Shown piece by piece: positions 24,791 to 36,624 of a stretch of DNA of 64,000 nucleotides. The notes beneath the pieces were generated by a model. It was not told the origin of the DNA. It was given only the letters and a program-made list of their open reading frames with translations, and made no database searches. Numbering within the stretch: the first letter of the stretch is position 1; each line of letters begins with the position of its first letter. Position numbers and translations under genes: made by a program. Origin of the DNA: Streptosporangium carneum (GTDB taxonomy: Bacteria > Actinomycetota > Actinomycetes > Streptosporangiales > Streptosporangiaceae); the NCBI RefSeq assembly GCF_027922005.1, contig NZ_BSEV01000035.1, positions 1-64,000 of the forward strand, read 5' to 3'.

Positions 24791-27463
24791 TCAGACGAGC
24801 GTCTGGCCGATCGCCTGCTCGACGGCGCCCAGCGCGTCGCCGATCGCCTCGGGACGGACACCGCCGCCCTGGGCGACGTCGTCCTTGCCGCCTCCGCCGC
24901 CGCCGAGCGCCTTGGCCGCCACGCCGACGAGCCTGCCGGCCTTCAGCCCGCGCTCGCGTCCCGCCTCGTTGACCACGGCGACGACGACCGGCCGGTCGGC
25001 GGGAACACCCGCGACGACGACGACCGCGGCGCGGTCGCTCGGGAACCTGCCACGCACGTCAAGGGCGAGCTTACGCAGATCGTCGGGAGAGGTTCCATCA
25101 GGCGCGCGGTGCGTCACGACCGAGACTCCGTCCAGGTCACGGGCCCCGGCGGCCATCTCACCCGCCAGGGCGAGAACCTGGGCCGAACGCAGCCGCTCCA
25201 GCTCCTTCTCCGCGGTGCGCAGCCGGGTGACGATGCCCTCGATCCGCTCGGGCAGCTCCTCCCTGCGGGCCTTGAGCTGCTCGGAGAGCTGGGCGACGAG
25301 CACGCTCTCACGGGCCAGGAAGCGGAAGGCGTCCAGCCCGACCAGGGCCTCGACCCGGCGCACGCCCGCGCCGATCGAGGCCTCGCCCAGCACCTTGACC
25401 AGGCCGAGCTGGCCGGAGTTCGCGACGTGGGTGCCGCCGCAGAGCTCACGGGAGTAGTCGCCGACCTCGACGATGCGGACGGTCTCGCCGTACTTCTCGC
25501 CGAACAGCGCCAGCGCGCCCATCGCCCTGGCCTCGGCCTGGGAGGTGTGGAAGGCGTTGACCTTGAGGTCGTTGATCAGGACGGCGTTGACCTCGTCCTC
25601 GACGTCGCGCAGCACGCTGGGGGGGACGGCGCCCGCCGCGGTGAAGTCGAAGCGGAAGCGGCCCGGCGAGTTCTCCGAGCCCGCCTGCGCGGCCGTCTCG
25701 CCCAGCGCGTTGCGGAAGCCCCGGTGCACGAGGTGGGTCGCGGTGTGGCTGCGGGAGATGGCGCGGCGACGCTCGACGTCGATCTCGGCCTGGGCCTGGT
25801 CGCCGACCCGGATCTCGCCGCCGCGGACCTTGCCGCGATGCACGACGACGCCCGCGACCGGGGACTGCACGTCGACGATCTCGACCTCGGCCTCTCCGGT
25901 GCGGATGACGCCCTGGTCGGCGAGCTGGCCGCCGCCCTCGGCGTAGAACGGCGTACGGCTCAGCACGACCTCGACGGAGGAGCCCGCGCCGGCGGCGGGG
26001 ACCGGAAGCCCGTCGACGAGAAGGCCGATGACCTCGGACTCGGCGGTCACGTGGTCGTAGCCGAGGAACTCGACCCTGCCGGTCTTCTCCAGGATCTGGC
26101 CGAAGACCGAGATGTCGGCGTTGCCGGTCTTCTTGGCGGCGGCGTCGGCCTTGGCCATCTCGCGCTGCTTCTTCATCAAGCGGCGGAAGCCCTCTTCGTC
26201 GACCTTGAGGCCCTGCTCGGAGGCCATCTCCAGGGTCAGGTCGATCGGGAAGCCGTAGGTGTCGTGGAGCTGGAAGGCCTGGTCGCCGGCGAGCGTGCCC
26301 TGCCCCTTGCGCTTGACCTCCTCGACGGCCGCGTCGAAGATCGCGGTGCCGGTGCGCAGAGTGCCGAGGAAGGAGGCCTCCTCGGCGTCGATGACGCCGT
26401 GGATCTGCGGGGCGTCGGCCTTGAGCTCGGGGTACAGCTCACCCATCACGTCGATGGTCACCGCGGTCAGCTCGTGCATGTAGCGCTGCTCGCCGGAGCC
26501 CAGCAGCCGCAGGTTGCGGATGGCACGGCGCAGGATGCGCCGCAGCACGTAGCCCCGGCCCTCGTTGGAGGGCAGCACGCCGTCGGCGACGAGCATCACG
26601 CCGGTGCGGACGTGGTCGGCCACGACGCGCAGCGAGACGTCGGCGCGCTCGTCACGGCCGTAGCGCGTCCTGGTGAGCTCGGCGGCCCGGTCGAGGATCT
26701 TGTAGGTGGTGTCGATCTCGTAGATGTTGTCGACGCCCTGCAGGATCGCCGCCATGCGCTCCAGGCCCATGCCGGTGTCGACGTTCTTGGCGGGCAGCTC
26801 GCCGAGGATCGGGTAGTCCTCCTTGCCGCCGCCCGCACCGCGCTCGAACTGCATGAAGACGTTGTTCCACACCTCGAGGTAGCGGTTCTCGTCCGCGATC
26901 GGCCCGCCGTCGCGGCCGTACTCGGGCCCGCGGTCGTAGTAGATCTCGGTGCAGGGGCCGCACGGTCCCGGCACGCCCATCGACCAGTAGTTGTCGGCCA
27001 TGCCGCGGCGCTGGATGCGCTCGACGGGGACGCCGACCTTCTTGTGCCAGATGTCGAAGGACTCGTCGTCGTCGTGGTAGACGGTGACCCAGAGCCGCTC
27101 CTCCGGGAAGCCGAACCCGCCCTCGGACTCCGGCTTGGTCAGCAGCTCCCACGCGAGCGGGATCGCCTGCTCCTTGAAGTAGTCGCCGAAGGAGAAGTTG
27201 CCGAGCATCTGGAAGAACGTGGCGTGCCTGGTGGTCTTGCCGACCTCGTCGATGTCAGGGGTGCGCACGCACTTCTGGACGCTGGCGGCCCGGTTGTACG
27301 GCGGTTTCTGCTGACCCAGGAAGTAGGGCTTGAACGGCACCATGCCCGCGGGGACCAGGAGCAGCGTCGGGTCCTCGGCGATGAGGCTGGCCGAGGGCAC
27401 GACGGTGTGCCCACGCTCCTCGAAGAAGCGCAGGAAGCGGCGGGCGATCTCTGCCGACTCCAT
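24791..27463 (-). CDS. alaS: alanyl-tRNA synthetase
   Basis: An 890-residue class II synthetase. In order, it has the catalytic core (residues 1-250, [18 protein letters not shown] and the [13 protein letters not shown] motif 3), the tRNA-recognition helices, the editing domain with the zinc-binding SHTATHLVH and CGGTH motifs, and the C-terminal DHHA1 domain ending in [15 protein letters not shown]. The ATG at 27463 is one base after the stop of the preceding small gene and begins with the family N-terminus [18 protein letters not shown]. An ATG four codons upstream (27475) is the alternative and lacks a spaced site. Confidence 0.97.
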   Translation of the reverse strand: MESAEIARRFLRFFEERGHTVVPSASLIAEDPTLLLVPAGMVPFKPYFLGQQKPPYNRAASVQKCVRTPDIDEVGKTTRHATFFQMLGNFSFGDYFKEQAIPLAWELLTKPESEGGFGFPEERLWVTVYHDDDESFDIWHKKVGVPVERIQRRGMADNYWSMGVPGPCGPCTEIYYDRGPEYGRDGGPIADENRYLEVWNNVFMQFERGAGGGKEDYPILGELPAKNVDTGMGLERMAAILQGVDNIYEIDTTYKILDRAAELTRTRYGRDERADVSLRVVADHVRTGVMLVADGVLPSNEGRGYVLRRILRRAIRNLRLLGSGEQRYMHELTAVTIDVMGELYPELKADAPQIHGVIDAEEASFLGTLRTGTAIFDAAVEEVKRKGQGTLAGDQAFQLHDTYGFPIDLTLEMASEQGLKVDEEGFRRLMKKQREMAKADAAAKKTGNADISVFGQILEKTGRVEFLGYDHVTAESEVIGLLVDGLPVPAAGAGSSVEVVLSRTPFYAEGGGQLADQGVIRTGEAEVEIVDVQSPVAGVVVHRGKVRGGEIRVGDQAQAEIDVERRRAISRSHTATHLVHRGFRNALGETAAQAGSENSPGRFRFDFTAAGAVPPSVLRDVEDEVNAVLINDLKVNAFHTSQAEARAMGALALFGEKYGETVRIVEVGDYSRELCGGTHVANSGQLGLVKVLGEASIGAGVRRVEALVGLDAFRFLARESVLVAQLSEQLKARREELPERIEGIVTRLRTAEKELERLRSAQVLALAGEMAAGARDLDGVSVVTHRAPDGTSPDDLRKLALDVRGRFPSDRAAVVVVAGVPADRPVVVAVVNEAGRERGLKAGRLVGVAAKALGGGGGGKDDVAQGGGVRPEAIGDALGAVEQAIGQTLV

Positions 27464-27464
27464 G

Positions 27465-27719
27465 TCAGCGGCCATCCTTTACGTGGTAGTTATGGGTGTT
27501 TTCAACAGTGTCGAGTCCGAACCTCGAGCGCAACTCGGTTTCCCGCTGGGCCGCGCCGTCCAGGGCGTCGCCCGCGAAGTCGCGCACCTGCTCCAGGACC
27601 CCGGCCGCACCGCGCGCCGCGCGGCGGGCCATGTGGTTCGGATGCAGTGACTGCAGCTTACGCATCGTCCAGACCGCGCCGAACGCGCCCAGGGAGATGT
27701 AGAAGAGCCTGCGGATCAT
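27465..27719 (-). CDS. small conserved protein upstream of alaS
   Basis: An 84-residue protein with one N-terminal hydrophobic segment ([18 protein letters not shown]), then a basic and helical part ([24 protein letters not shown]). It overlaps the DUF948 gene by 4 nt (ATGA), and its stop is 1 nt before the alaS start. As I recall, a DUF948 gene plus a short membrane protein precede alaS in many actinobacteria. It has no known function. The two are likely a membrane-associated pair translated with alaS. Confidence 0.75.
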   Translation of the reverse strand: MIRRLFYISLGAFGAVWTMRKLQSLHPNHMARRAARGAAGVLEQVRDFAGDALDGAAQRETELRSRFGLDTVENTHNYHVKDGR

Positions 27720-28108
27720 CGCCGCCGCCCCTCGAGCACCCGGGGAGCCCGCCTGCCCTGCCTGCGGGAGGAAAGAGCCTGCCTGACACCGTGGCTGAGC
27801 GCGGCGAGCTTGATCAGCGGCCCGGTGACCAGGGTCTGGGTGACGTCGCTGACCTTGGCGGCATGCCCGCTGACCTGCTTGACGTCCCGGGCGATGGCTT
27901 CGACCGCGACCAGCTGGCGGTTGGTCTCGCCAACGGTGGCGGTGACGTCCTCCAGCAGCGGCACGACGCGTTCGCCCAGCTCGGAGACCATCTTGGTGGT
28001 CTCGGTGAGCAGCCTGGCCAGCTTGACCAGGGCGACGGCCAGGAAGCAGACAAGGATCGCCCAGGCCATCGCGACGATCAGCCCGGCGACCTCTCCTGCG
28101 GTAAGCAT
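27716..28108 (-). CDS. DUF948-family membrane protein
   Basis: A 130-residue protein. One N-terminal membrane helix (residues 6-30, GLIVAMAWAILVCFLAVALVK) is followed by a long amphipathic helical region with heptad character (residues 32-100, TETTKMVSELGERVVPLLEDV) and a basic tail. DUF948 proteins are of unknown role and resemble membrane-anchored coiled coils. GGAG lies eight bases before the ATG. It begins the alaS transcription unit visible here. Confidence 0.85.
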   Translation of the reverse strand: MLTAGEVAGLIVAMAWAILVCFLAVALVKLARLLTETTKMVSELGERVVPLLEDVTATVGETNRQLVAVEAIARDVKQVSGHAAKVSDVTQTLVTGPLIKLAALSHGVRQALSSRRQGRRAPRVLEGRRR

Positions 28109-28269
28109 GCGCCGATCTCCTCAGTTGACCCGGCTGGAACAGGCAAGACCCTACCGCTTCTCGCGCCGCTTCCCCGGCATACCGTGTCACGGCAGGCCAT
28201 CCGTCCTGCTCCGGCCCGCGCGGGGCCGCCGGCCACCCGAACCCGGGCCGTCGGCCGCGCGGTCCCAGG

Positions 28270-29580
28270 CTATTGGCCGCGCAGGAAGGCGCGGATCCTG
28301 GACCAGCGGTCGGCGAAAGCGGCCTCCGCGCCGTGCCGGGTCGGCTGGTAGTAGCGGCGGTCCCTGAGCTCCGCCGGGGCGTAGTCCTGGCGCACCAGGC
28401 CGTGCTCGAAGTCGTGGGGGTACTTGTAGCCCTTGCCGTGGCCGAGCTTGCGGGCTCCCGGATAGTGCGCGTCGCGCAGGTGGTCGGGGACATGGCCGAT
28501 GTTGCCGCGCCGTACGTCCTCGGCGGCCGCGCCGATGGCGGTGATCACCGCGTTGGACTTGGGGGCGAGCGCGCAGTGGATGACGGCCTGGGCGAGGTTC
28601 AGCCGCCCCTCGGGCAGGCCGATGAACTCGACCGCCTGCGCCGCGGCCACCGCGACCTGCAGGCACGTGGGGTCGGCCATGCCGACGTCCTCCGAGGCGA
28701 AGATGACGATCCTGCGGGCGATGAACCGGGGGTCCTCCCCCGCCTCGATCATGCGTGCCAGGTAGTGCAGCGCGGCGTCGGCGTCGGAGCCCCGCATGCT
28801 CTTGATGAAGCCGCTGATCACGTCGTAGTGCTGGTCGCCCTGGCGGTCGTAGCGGACGGCCGCCTTGTCGACCGCGCGCTCGACCGCCTCGACGGTGATC
28901 TCCCCGTCGGAGATCAGCGCGGCGGCCTCCAGGTAGGTGAGGGACCTGCGGGCGTCTCCCCCGGCCAGCCGTACGAGGTGCTCGGCGGCCTCGGGCGCGA
29001 GCCGCGCCTTCCCGTCCAGGCCCCGGGGGTCGGCCACGGCGCGCTCCAGCACGCCGCGGATGTCGTCCTCGGACAGCGACTCCAGCGTCAGCAGCAGCGA
29101 GCGGGACAGCAGCGGCGAGATGACGGAGAAGAACGGGTTCTCCGTCGTGGCCCCGATGAAGGTGACCCAGCGGTTCTCGACCGCGGGCAGCAGGGCGTCC
29201 TGCTGGGCCTTGTTGAAGCGGTGCACCTCGTCCACGAACAGCACCGTCTGACGCCCTGACATGCCCAGCTCACGGCGGGCCTGCTCGATGGCCGCGCGGA
29301 CCTCCTTGACGCCCGCGGACACCGCGGAGACCTCGACGAAGCGGCGCTTGGTGACGCCCGCGACCACGTAGGCCAGGGTGGTCTTGCCGGTGCCGGGCGG
29401 CCCCCACAGGAACAGTGACATCGGGGCCTCCGCCTCGACGAGCCTGCGCAGCGGCGTGCCGGGCCCCAGGAGGTGACGCTGGCCGATCACCTCGTCCAGA
29501 CCACGCGGGCGCATCCGCACCGCCAGGGGCTCATGACCGCGATGGGCCTCTTCAGCGGCCGAGTCGAACAGGCTGTCCAC
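28270..29580 (-). CDS. rarA: replication-associated recombination ATPase (MgsA/RarA family)
   Basis: A 436-residue AAA+ ATPase related to clamp loaders that acts at stalled forks. Walker A is GPPGTGKTT near residue 60, Walker B is [20 protein letters not shown], sensor 1 is [11 protein letters not shown], and the C-terminal tetramerisation part includes [16 protein letters not shown] and [11 protein letters not shown]. The GTG at 29580 is preferred: the N-terminus [24 protein letters not shown] matches the family. A TACTGT box lies just upstream, so it may be leaderless. Confidence 0.93.
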   Translation of the reverse strand: MDSLFDSAAEEAHRGHEPLAVRMRPRGLDEVIGQRHLLGPGTPLRRLVEAEAPMSLFLWGPPGTGKTTLAYVVAGVTKRRFVEVSAVSAGVKEVRAAIEQARRELGMSGRQTVLFVDEVHRFNKAQQDALLPAVENRWVTFIGATTENPFFSVISPLLSRSLLLTLESLSEDDIRGVLERAVADPRGLDGKARLAPEAAEHLVRLAGGDARRSLTYLEAAALISDGEITVEAVERAVDKAAVRYDRQGDQHYDVISGFIKSMRGSDADAALHYLARMIEAGEDPRFIARRIVIFASEDVGMADPTCLQVAVAAAQAVEFIGLPEGRLNLAQAVIHCALAPKSNAVITAIGAAAEDVRRGNIGHVPDHLRDAHYPGARKLGHGKGYKYPHDFEHGLVRQDYAPAELRDRRYYQPTRHGAEAAFADRWSRIRAFLRGQ

Positions 29581-29650
29581 GATCAGACAGTACCCTCGGC
29601 GTCCGCGGCCCGGATCCACGGTGTCCGGCCGTGAGGCGTCCGCCTGGGGC

Positions 29651-30112
29651 TCAGCTCCCCCAGACGGCCACGGCACCGCTGTGGCCCGCACGCAGCACGT
29701 AGTAGCCGGCGACGACGGCCAGGATCACGGTGAGCGCCGACAGGGCCGTCCCGACCGGCTTGGGGAAACGGTCGGCGCGCGAGACGTAGACGAGCCCCAG
29801 CGAGACCAGGCCCAGGGCGAGGGCGCCGAGCAGCAGCGGGGTCGCGAAGCTCTCGTGCTCGGCGATGCGCTGACCGAGCTGCCCGTCGACCGAGGAGAAG
29901 CGTCCGTGCAGGAGCGCCTCGCCGCTCTGCCTGGCCGCGAACACCGCCACGGGAACGATCACCGCGAGCGGCGCCACCGCCCAGGCGAGCATGGGACGCG
30001 TCCGCGCGGCCAGGGCGTACACGGCGGCCAGTACCGCCAGCAGCGGCGTCAGGACCACGGCGGCATGGATGATCAGGGGGTGGGAGGGCAGGCCCAGGAT
30101 CTCATCGAACAT
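29651..30112 (-). CDS. DUF2231-family membrane protein
   Basis: A 153-residue protein with four hydrophobic segments and the family opening [23 protein letters not shown]. The conserved His pair near residues 11 and 16 could bind a ligand, but no function is established. GGAG lies seven bases before the ATG. It is a single gene between rarA and the divergent cyclophilin gene. Confidence 0.85.
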   Translation of the reverse strand: MFDEILGLPSHPLIIHAAVVLTPLLAVLAAVYALAARTRPMLAWAVAPLAVIVPVAVFAARQSGEALLHGRFSSVDGQLGQRIAEHESFATPLLLGALALGLVSLGLVYVSRADRFPKPVGTALSALTVILAVVAGYYVLRAGHSGAVAVWGS

Positions 30113-30322
30113 ACGGCGGCTCCGGTCGTGCGCGGCTCATCGGATTCTCAACGTCGAACAGGAATTCTCACCGCGAACGCCACCTGGAGCGTGCCAGGTC
30201 ACCCGCGTGTTTCCCTCCTGTCCCATCCGGCGGATTCTGTCACTTACATCCAGCACACGCCGAGGCCGGTACGCTTTCGCCCAGTTGATAGTCATGAAAC
30301 GGTAATCCTGGAGGACGTAGCG

Positions 30323-31225
30323 GTGAGCGGTGAGGACCGCCAGAGCCAGCTGGCTCGGGAGCACAAAGAGCGACAGGCCCAGCGTGCCGAGCAGGCAACC
30401 AAGCCGAAGCGGAACGTCTTCATCGGAGCTGCCATCGCGGTGGTCGTCGTCGGCGGAGGCCTGTTCGCCGCCACCACGCTTCTCGGCGGAAACGCCAACA
30501 CCAAGAACGTCTCCGCCACCAGCTCACCGGCTCCGGACCCCTCGGGGACCACCGGTCTGCAGCAGCCGTCACCGACGCCGTCGCAGCCCTCCGCGGCCGA
30601 ACTGGCCAAGCTGACCTGCTCCTACCGCAAGGACACCAGCGGCAGCCCGGCGAAGTTCGTGGGCATGCCGCCCGCCAAGCCCAACCTGAAGCTCAAGACG
30701 ATGACGATCACCACCAACCACGGTGACATCGTGATCGACCTCGCAACGGCCCAGGCCCCCTGCGCGGTGAACTCCTTCGCCTTCCTCGCCAGGAAGAACT
30801 TCTTCGACAACACCAAGTGCCACCGCCTCGCCACCCCGGAGAACTCCGGGCTCGGGCTGCTGCAGTGCGGCGACCCGCAGGCCAAGGCCGACGGCAAGAA
30901 CCCCACCGACGGCCAGGGCAGCTCGGGATACGTCTTCAACGACGAGAACCTCGGCGGCATGGCGTACAGCAAGGGAACGGTCGCGCTGGCCCAGGCGGCG
31001 GAGGCCTCCAACCAGAACGGCAGCCAGTTCTGGATCTCGCTGTCGGACGAGACCAACCAGCTGCAGCCGGACTACACGCCGTTCGGCGTCGTCTCCAAGG
31101 GCATGGACATCCTCGAGAAGGTCTACCAGGGCGGATGGATCACCAATCCCGACGACATCACCGGTGACGGCGGCTCGAACGCCCCCAAGATCCCGGTGAT
31201 CATCAAGGACGTGCGGCTCTCCTAG
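30323..31225 (+). CDS. membrane-anchored cyclophilin-type peptidyl-prolyl isomerase (copy 1)
   Basis: A 300-residue protein with a charged cytoplasmic N-terminus, one membrane helix (about 31-50), a Ser/Pro/Thr-rich stalk to about residue 92, and a cyclophilin domain on the outer face. Active-site landmarks are CHRL (the catalytic Arg), LQCGDP, GSSGYVFNDEN and NGSQFWISL. The GTG start has GGAGG eight bases upstream. It is clearly paralogous to the gene at 36625-37488, with the same four Cys positions. A strong terminator follows. It probably helps fold exported proteins. Confidence 0.93.
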   Translation: MSGEDRQSQLAREHKERQAQRAEQATKPKRNVFIGAAIAVVVVGGGLFAATTLLGGNANTKNVSATSSPAPDPSGTTGLQQPSPTPSQPSAAELAKLTCSYRKDTSGSPAKFVGMPPAKPNLKLKTMTITTNHGDIVIDLATAQAPCAVNSFAFLARKNFFDNTKCHRLATPENSGLGLLQCGDPQAKADGKNPTDGQGSSGYVFNDENLGGMAYSKGTVALAQAAEASNQNGSQFWISLSDETNQLQPDYTPFGVVSKGMDILEKVYQGGWITNPDDITGDGGSNAPKIPVIIKDVRLS

Positions 31226-31248
31226 AGGCTCCCGGAGAGATTCCCCGC

Positions 31249-31284
31249 GAACGCCGGGGCGGTCGGCCGACCGCCCCGGCGTTC
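31249..31284 (+). terminator. terminator of cyclophilin copy 1
   Basis: Sixteen-base arms (31249-31264 and 31269-31284) around GGCC, followed by CCTTTT on the plus strand. It ends the cyclophilin unit before the P450 gene. Confidence 0.92.
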
Positions 31285-31431
31285 CCTTTTCCGCCGGACT
31301 CCCCGCGACTCCCGGCCCGAGCCCGTACGGCGGCGCGGACGCCCGCGGTCCCGCGCACGGCGAAGCACTCGACGATCTCCGGAGCCAGACTGGGGAGAAG
31401 GACTCATGATCCATCTCACCGAGGGGCGCCC

Positions 31432-32640
31432 ATGCCGGAGAAGCTGTCTTTCGAGTTCCTGCTGGACCCGGAGTTCAGCAGGAACCCCTACGCCGCCTAC
31501 GCCGAGCTCAGGAGGAGCGGCCCGGTCCACGCGGTCGACTTCCCGCCCGGCATGGCCGCCTTCCTTGTGATCGACCACGAGCACGGCCGTCCCGCGCTCA
31601 ACGACCCCCGGCTCGCCAAGAGCATCGCCATGGCCCCCGAGCGGTTCCGCGAGCGCGTCATGTCCAGCAATCCGGCGCTCGCCCACAACCTGCTCAACAG
31701 CGATCCCCCGGACCACACCCGGCTGCGCCGCCTGGTCTCCAAGGCCTTCACCCCCCGGCGGGTCGAGGGCCTGCGTCCCCGGATACAGGAGATCACCGAC
31801 GAACTCGTCGACGCGATGGCCGCCAGGGGCGAGGCCGACCTGATCGACGACTTCGCCTTCCCCCTGCCGATCACCGTGATCTGCGAACTGCTCGGCGTGC
31901 CCTCACAGGACCGCGACACCTTCCGCGACTGGTCCGGCACGCTGGTCAGCCCGGCGCTCGACGAGGGGCAGGTCAGGCGCCGCCAGGAGGTGAACCTCGC
32001 CATCCGGGCCTACTTCTCCGAGATCATCGCCGAACGCCGCGCCGCGCCGCGGGACGACCTGATCAGCGCGCTGGTCGCCGCCCGTGACGACGACGAGCTG
32101 CTCGACGACCAGGAACTGCTCGCCACCCTCACGCTGCTGCTGATCGCCGGGCACGAGACCACGGTGAACCTGATCGGCAACGGCATGCTCGCGCTGCTGA
32201 ACAACCCCGGCCAGCTGCGGCTGCTGCTCGACAGTCCGGAGCTGCTGCCGTCGGCGGTCGAGGAGCTCCTGCGCTACGACGGCCCCGTCGAGCGGGCCAC
32301 GTTCCGCTTCGCCGCCGAGGACCTCGAGATCGCGGGCGTCCCCGTCCCCAGGGGCGCGCTGGTCCACATCTCCCTCGGCGCGGCAGGCCGCGACCCCGAG
32401 GCCTTCGACGCCCCCGACACCCTGGACATCGCACGGACGGACAACCGTCATGTGGCGTTCGGCCACGGCATCCACTTCTGCCTGGGGGCGCCGCTGGCCA
32501 GGCTCGAGGCCCAGATCGCCTTCGGAACGCTGCTGGGCCGTCTGCCGGGCGTCCGGCTCGCCTGCCCGCCCGGCGAGGTCGTCTGGCACCGGCACGGCTC
32601 GCTGGTCCGCGGGCTGCGCTCGCTGCCGGTCCGCTTCTAG
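31432..32640 (+). CDS. cytochrome P450 (CYP107-like)
   Basis: A 402-residue soluble heme monooxygenase. The I-helix oxygen-binding motif AGHETT is at 239-244, ExxR is E278-R281, and the heme loop FGHGIHFCLG holds Cys350. Sequence style (NDPRLAKS, DPPDHTRLRRLVSKAFTPRR) is of the large actinomycete CYP107-type group that hydroxylates macrolides and other small molecules, so the substrate cannot be inferred. No ferredoxin, reductase or biosynthetic gene is adjacent. A GAGGGG site precedes the ATG. Confidence 0.93.
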   Translation: MPEKLSFEFLLDPEFSRNPYAAYAELRRSGPVHAVDFPPGMAAFLVIDHEHGRPALNDPRLAKSIAMAPERFRERVMSSNPALAHNLLNSDPPDHTRLRRLVSKAFTPRRVEGLRPRIQEITDELVDAMAARGEADLIDDFAFPLPITVICELLGVPSQDRDTFRDWSGTLVSPALDEGQVRRRQEVNLAIRAYFSEIIAERRAAPRDDLISALVAARDDDELLDDQELLATLTLLLIAGHETTVNLIGNGMLALLNNPGQLRLLLDSPELLPSAVEELLRYDGPVERATFRFAAEDLEIAGVPVPRGALVHISLGAAGRDPEAFDAPDTLDIARTDNRHVAFGHGIHFCLGAPLARLEAQIAFGTLLGRLPGVRLACPPGEVVWHRHGSLVRGLRSLPVRF

Positions 32641-32663
32641 GGCTCTTCGGGCCCGTGCGTGGC

Positions 32664-32694
32664 GCGGCCCCCGGGACGGTGTCCCGGGGGCCGC
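32664..32694. terminator. shared terminator between P450 and aspS
   Basis: Fourteen-base arms (32664-32677 and 32681-32694) with a 3-nt loop lie between the convergent P450 and aspS genes and can serve both strands. Confidence 0.85.
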
Positions 32695-32778
32695 GTGGGT
32701 GTCGCTCAGGCCTCCGCCTGCACGCCCGTCCCCCGCCAGGCGGGGCGCCGGGCGCTCAGGCCGGTCCTCGGTCCCGGG

Positions 32779-34511
<1,733 letters not shown>

Positions 34512-34515
<4 letters not shown>

Positions 34516-35777
34516 TTGTTCAGTCTCTCCTTCAAGGTCGTGACGATCTCGGCGAGCGGTACGGCGCTCTGGTCGCCGCTGACCAGGTCCTTGACCTGGG
34601 CGGCCCCGGCGGCGATGTCCCGCTCGCCGAGGATCACGGCGTAGCTCGCCCCCGACCGGTCGGCGCCCTTCATGGCGGACTTGACGCCCCTGCCGCCGAA
34701 CGACATGTCGGCGTCGAGCCCCGCCCGGCGCAGCTCGGTCACGAGCAGGAACATCCGGCGGCGTGCCTCCTCACCCAGCGGCACACCGTACACCTGGACA
34801 CGCGACTCGGCCGCCTCGTCGTCGAGCAACCCCTCGGCCTCCATCGCCAGGAGCGTCCTGTCGACGCCGAGCGCCCAGCCGACGCTGGGCAGCGCGGGGC
34901 CGCCGAGCATCTCGCTCAGCCCGTCGTAACGACCGCCGCCGCCGACCGCGGACTGCGAGCCGAGGCCGTCGTGGACGAACTCGAACGTGGTGCGCGTGTA
35001 GTAGTCCAGGCCGCGGACCAGCCTCGGGTCGTCGGTGTAGGCGACGCCGGAGGCGGTCAGCAGCGAGCGGACCTCCTCGTGGTAGGCCTTGCACTCCTCG
35101 CACAGGTGGTCGACCACCAGCGGGGCCTCCGCGAGCTGGGCCTGCACCTCGGGGCGCTTGTCGTCGAGCACGCGCAACGGGTTGATCTCGATCCTGTCCC
35201 GGGTGGCCTCGTCGAGGTCGAGCCCGCGCAGGAAGTCCTGCAGCGCGGCGCGGTAGACGGGACGGCACCGCCTGTCGCCCAGCGTGTTGAGCAGCAGCCT
35301 GACGCCGGTCAGCCCCAGCCCGGCGTAGCCGTCGGCGGCCAGGAGGATCAGCTCGGCGTCCAGGGCCGGGTCCTCGGAGCCGAGGGCCTCCGCGCCGACC
35401 TGCCAGAAGTGGCGGTAGCGGCCCTTCTGGGCCCGCTCGTAGCGGAACTGGCTTCCGGAGTACCACAGCTTCACCGGAAGCTGGCCGTTGTGCAGGCCGT
35501 GCTGGAGGACGGCCCGCACGACCGACGCGGTCCCCTCAGGGCGCAGCGTGATCGAGCGGCCGCCCTTGTCCTCGAAGGTGTACATCTCCTTGGAGACGAT
35601 GTCGGTCGACTCCCCGACGCCGCGCACGAACAGCGCGGTGTCCTCGAAGACCGGTGTCTCGATGTAGCCGTAGCCCGCGCGCCTGGCGGGGGCGGTCAGC
35701 GCCTCGCGCACGGCGAGCGCCCGCTCGGAGCGCGGCGGGAGCCAGTCAAAGGTGCCCTTCGGCGCCTGCAGAGTCAT
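34512..35777 (-). CDS. hisS: histidyl-tRNA synthetase
   Basis: A 421-residue class II synthetase. Motif 1 is in the first 60 residues, motif 2 is [23 protein letters not shown], the histidine-A loop is [15 protein letters not shown], and motif 3 is [13 protein letters not shown]. The C-terminal anticodon-binding domain starts near residue 330. The gene is 3 nt after the metallo-hydrolase gene and overlaps aspS by 4 nt, forming an MBL-hisS-aspS unit. A similar MBL-hisS pair occurs in mycobacteria, as I recall. Confidence 0.97.
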
Positions 35778-35780
35778 CTT

Positions 35781-36476
35781 CTAAAGTCCCCTGGTGGGAC
35801 CGGCGTACGGCGCCGCCTCCGCCAAATACGGATTGGTTGCGCGCTCGCGGCCGATCGTGGTCTGTGGTCCGTGCCCCGGCAGGACCACCGTGTCCTCCGG
35901 CAGCGGCAGGCACTTGGTGGCCAGGCTGCGCAGGATGGTCGGGTAGTCGCCGCCGGGAAGGTCTGTGCGGCCGATGGAGCCGGCGAACAGCAGGTCGCCC
36001 GAGAACATCACGTCGGGGATCTCCTCCGTGCGGGGCAGCCTGAACGTCACCGACCCCCTGGTATGGCCGGGGGTGTGGTCGACCGTGAGCTCCATGCCCG
36101 CCAGGCGCAGCACCTCGCCGTCGGCGAGCTCGCGCACGTCGTCGGGCTCGGTGAAGGTCAGCCCGCCGAACAACTGCTGCCGGGTCGCCAGTGACAGTCC
36201 CTTCGCCGGGTCGGAGAGCAGCTCGCGGTCCTCCGGGTGGATCCAGGCGGGGACGTCGCGCGCTCCGCAGACGGGCGCGACCGACCACATGTGGTCGATG
36301 TGCCCGTGGGTGACCAGCACGGCGACCGGCTTGAGGCGATGCTCGCGCAGCACGTCGTCCAGGTCGTCGACGGCGTTCTGGCCGGGATCGACGATGACGC
36401 ACTCCTCGCCCGCGGCGGGAGCGACGACGTAGCAGTTGGTCTGAAACGACCCTGCGGGAAAGCCGGCGATGAGCAT
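35781..36476 (-). CDS. metallo-beta-lactamase-fold hydrolase (glyoxalase II-like)
   Basis: A 231-residue hydrolase with the metal motif THGHIDHMW (HxHxDH near residue 57), a later His in HTPGHTRGS, an Asp in FSGDLLF and a final His in LPGHGPQT. This is the glyoxalase II-like subgroup that hydrolyses thioesters; the physiological substrate is unknown. It leads the hisS-aspS transcription unit, and the 148-nt gap to the divergent cyclophilin gene should hold promoters for both. It is about half the size of true beta-lactamase-fold RNases, so RNase J is unlikely. Confidence 0.88.
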   Translation of the reverse strand: MLIAGFPAGSFQTNCYVVAPAAGEECVIVDPGQNAVDDLDDVLREHRLKPVAVLVTHGHIDHMWSVAPVCGARDVPAWIHPEDRELLSDPAKGLSLATRQQLFGGLTFTEPDDVRELADGEVLRLAGMELTVDHTPGHTRGSVTFRLPRTEEIPDVMFSGDLLFAGSIGRTDLPGGDYPTILRSLATKCLPLPEDTVVLPGHGPQTTIGRERATNPYLAEAAPYAGPTRGL

Positions 36477-36624
36477 CTGCCTCAGCTGATCTCGTCAAGA
36501 AAACGGATGGGAATGTAACCGAAGGGTACCGGTGCGGGTCGGCGGGCTGCGAACCATTACCCATTGGCCGATACGATTCGCCCACCTCAATAAGTAATAC
36601 TCCGGCACTCGGGAGGGCGAAGCG

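Noticed and set aside
24110-28351. A 1413-codon open frame on the plus strand
   Set aside because: It runs antisense to alaS, ruvX and the DUF948 genes, which have full family motifs. At this GC content long antisense frames arise from G/C third positions. Its translation is low-complexity (Ala/Arg/Gly/Val-rich) and has no family motif.
31432-32640. Natural-product biosynthetic cluster around the P450
   Set aside because: Neighbours are a cyclophilin, aspS, hisS and an MBL hydrolase; no synthase, tailoring partner or pathway regulator is present.
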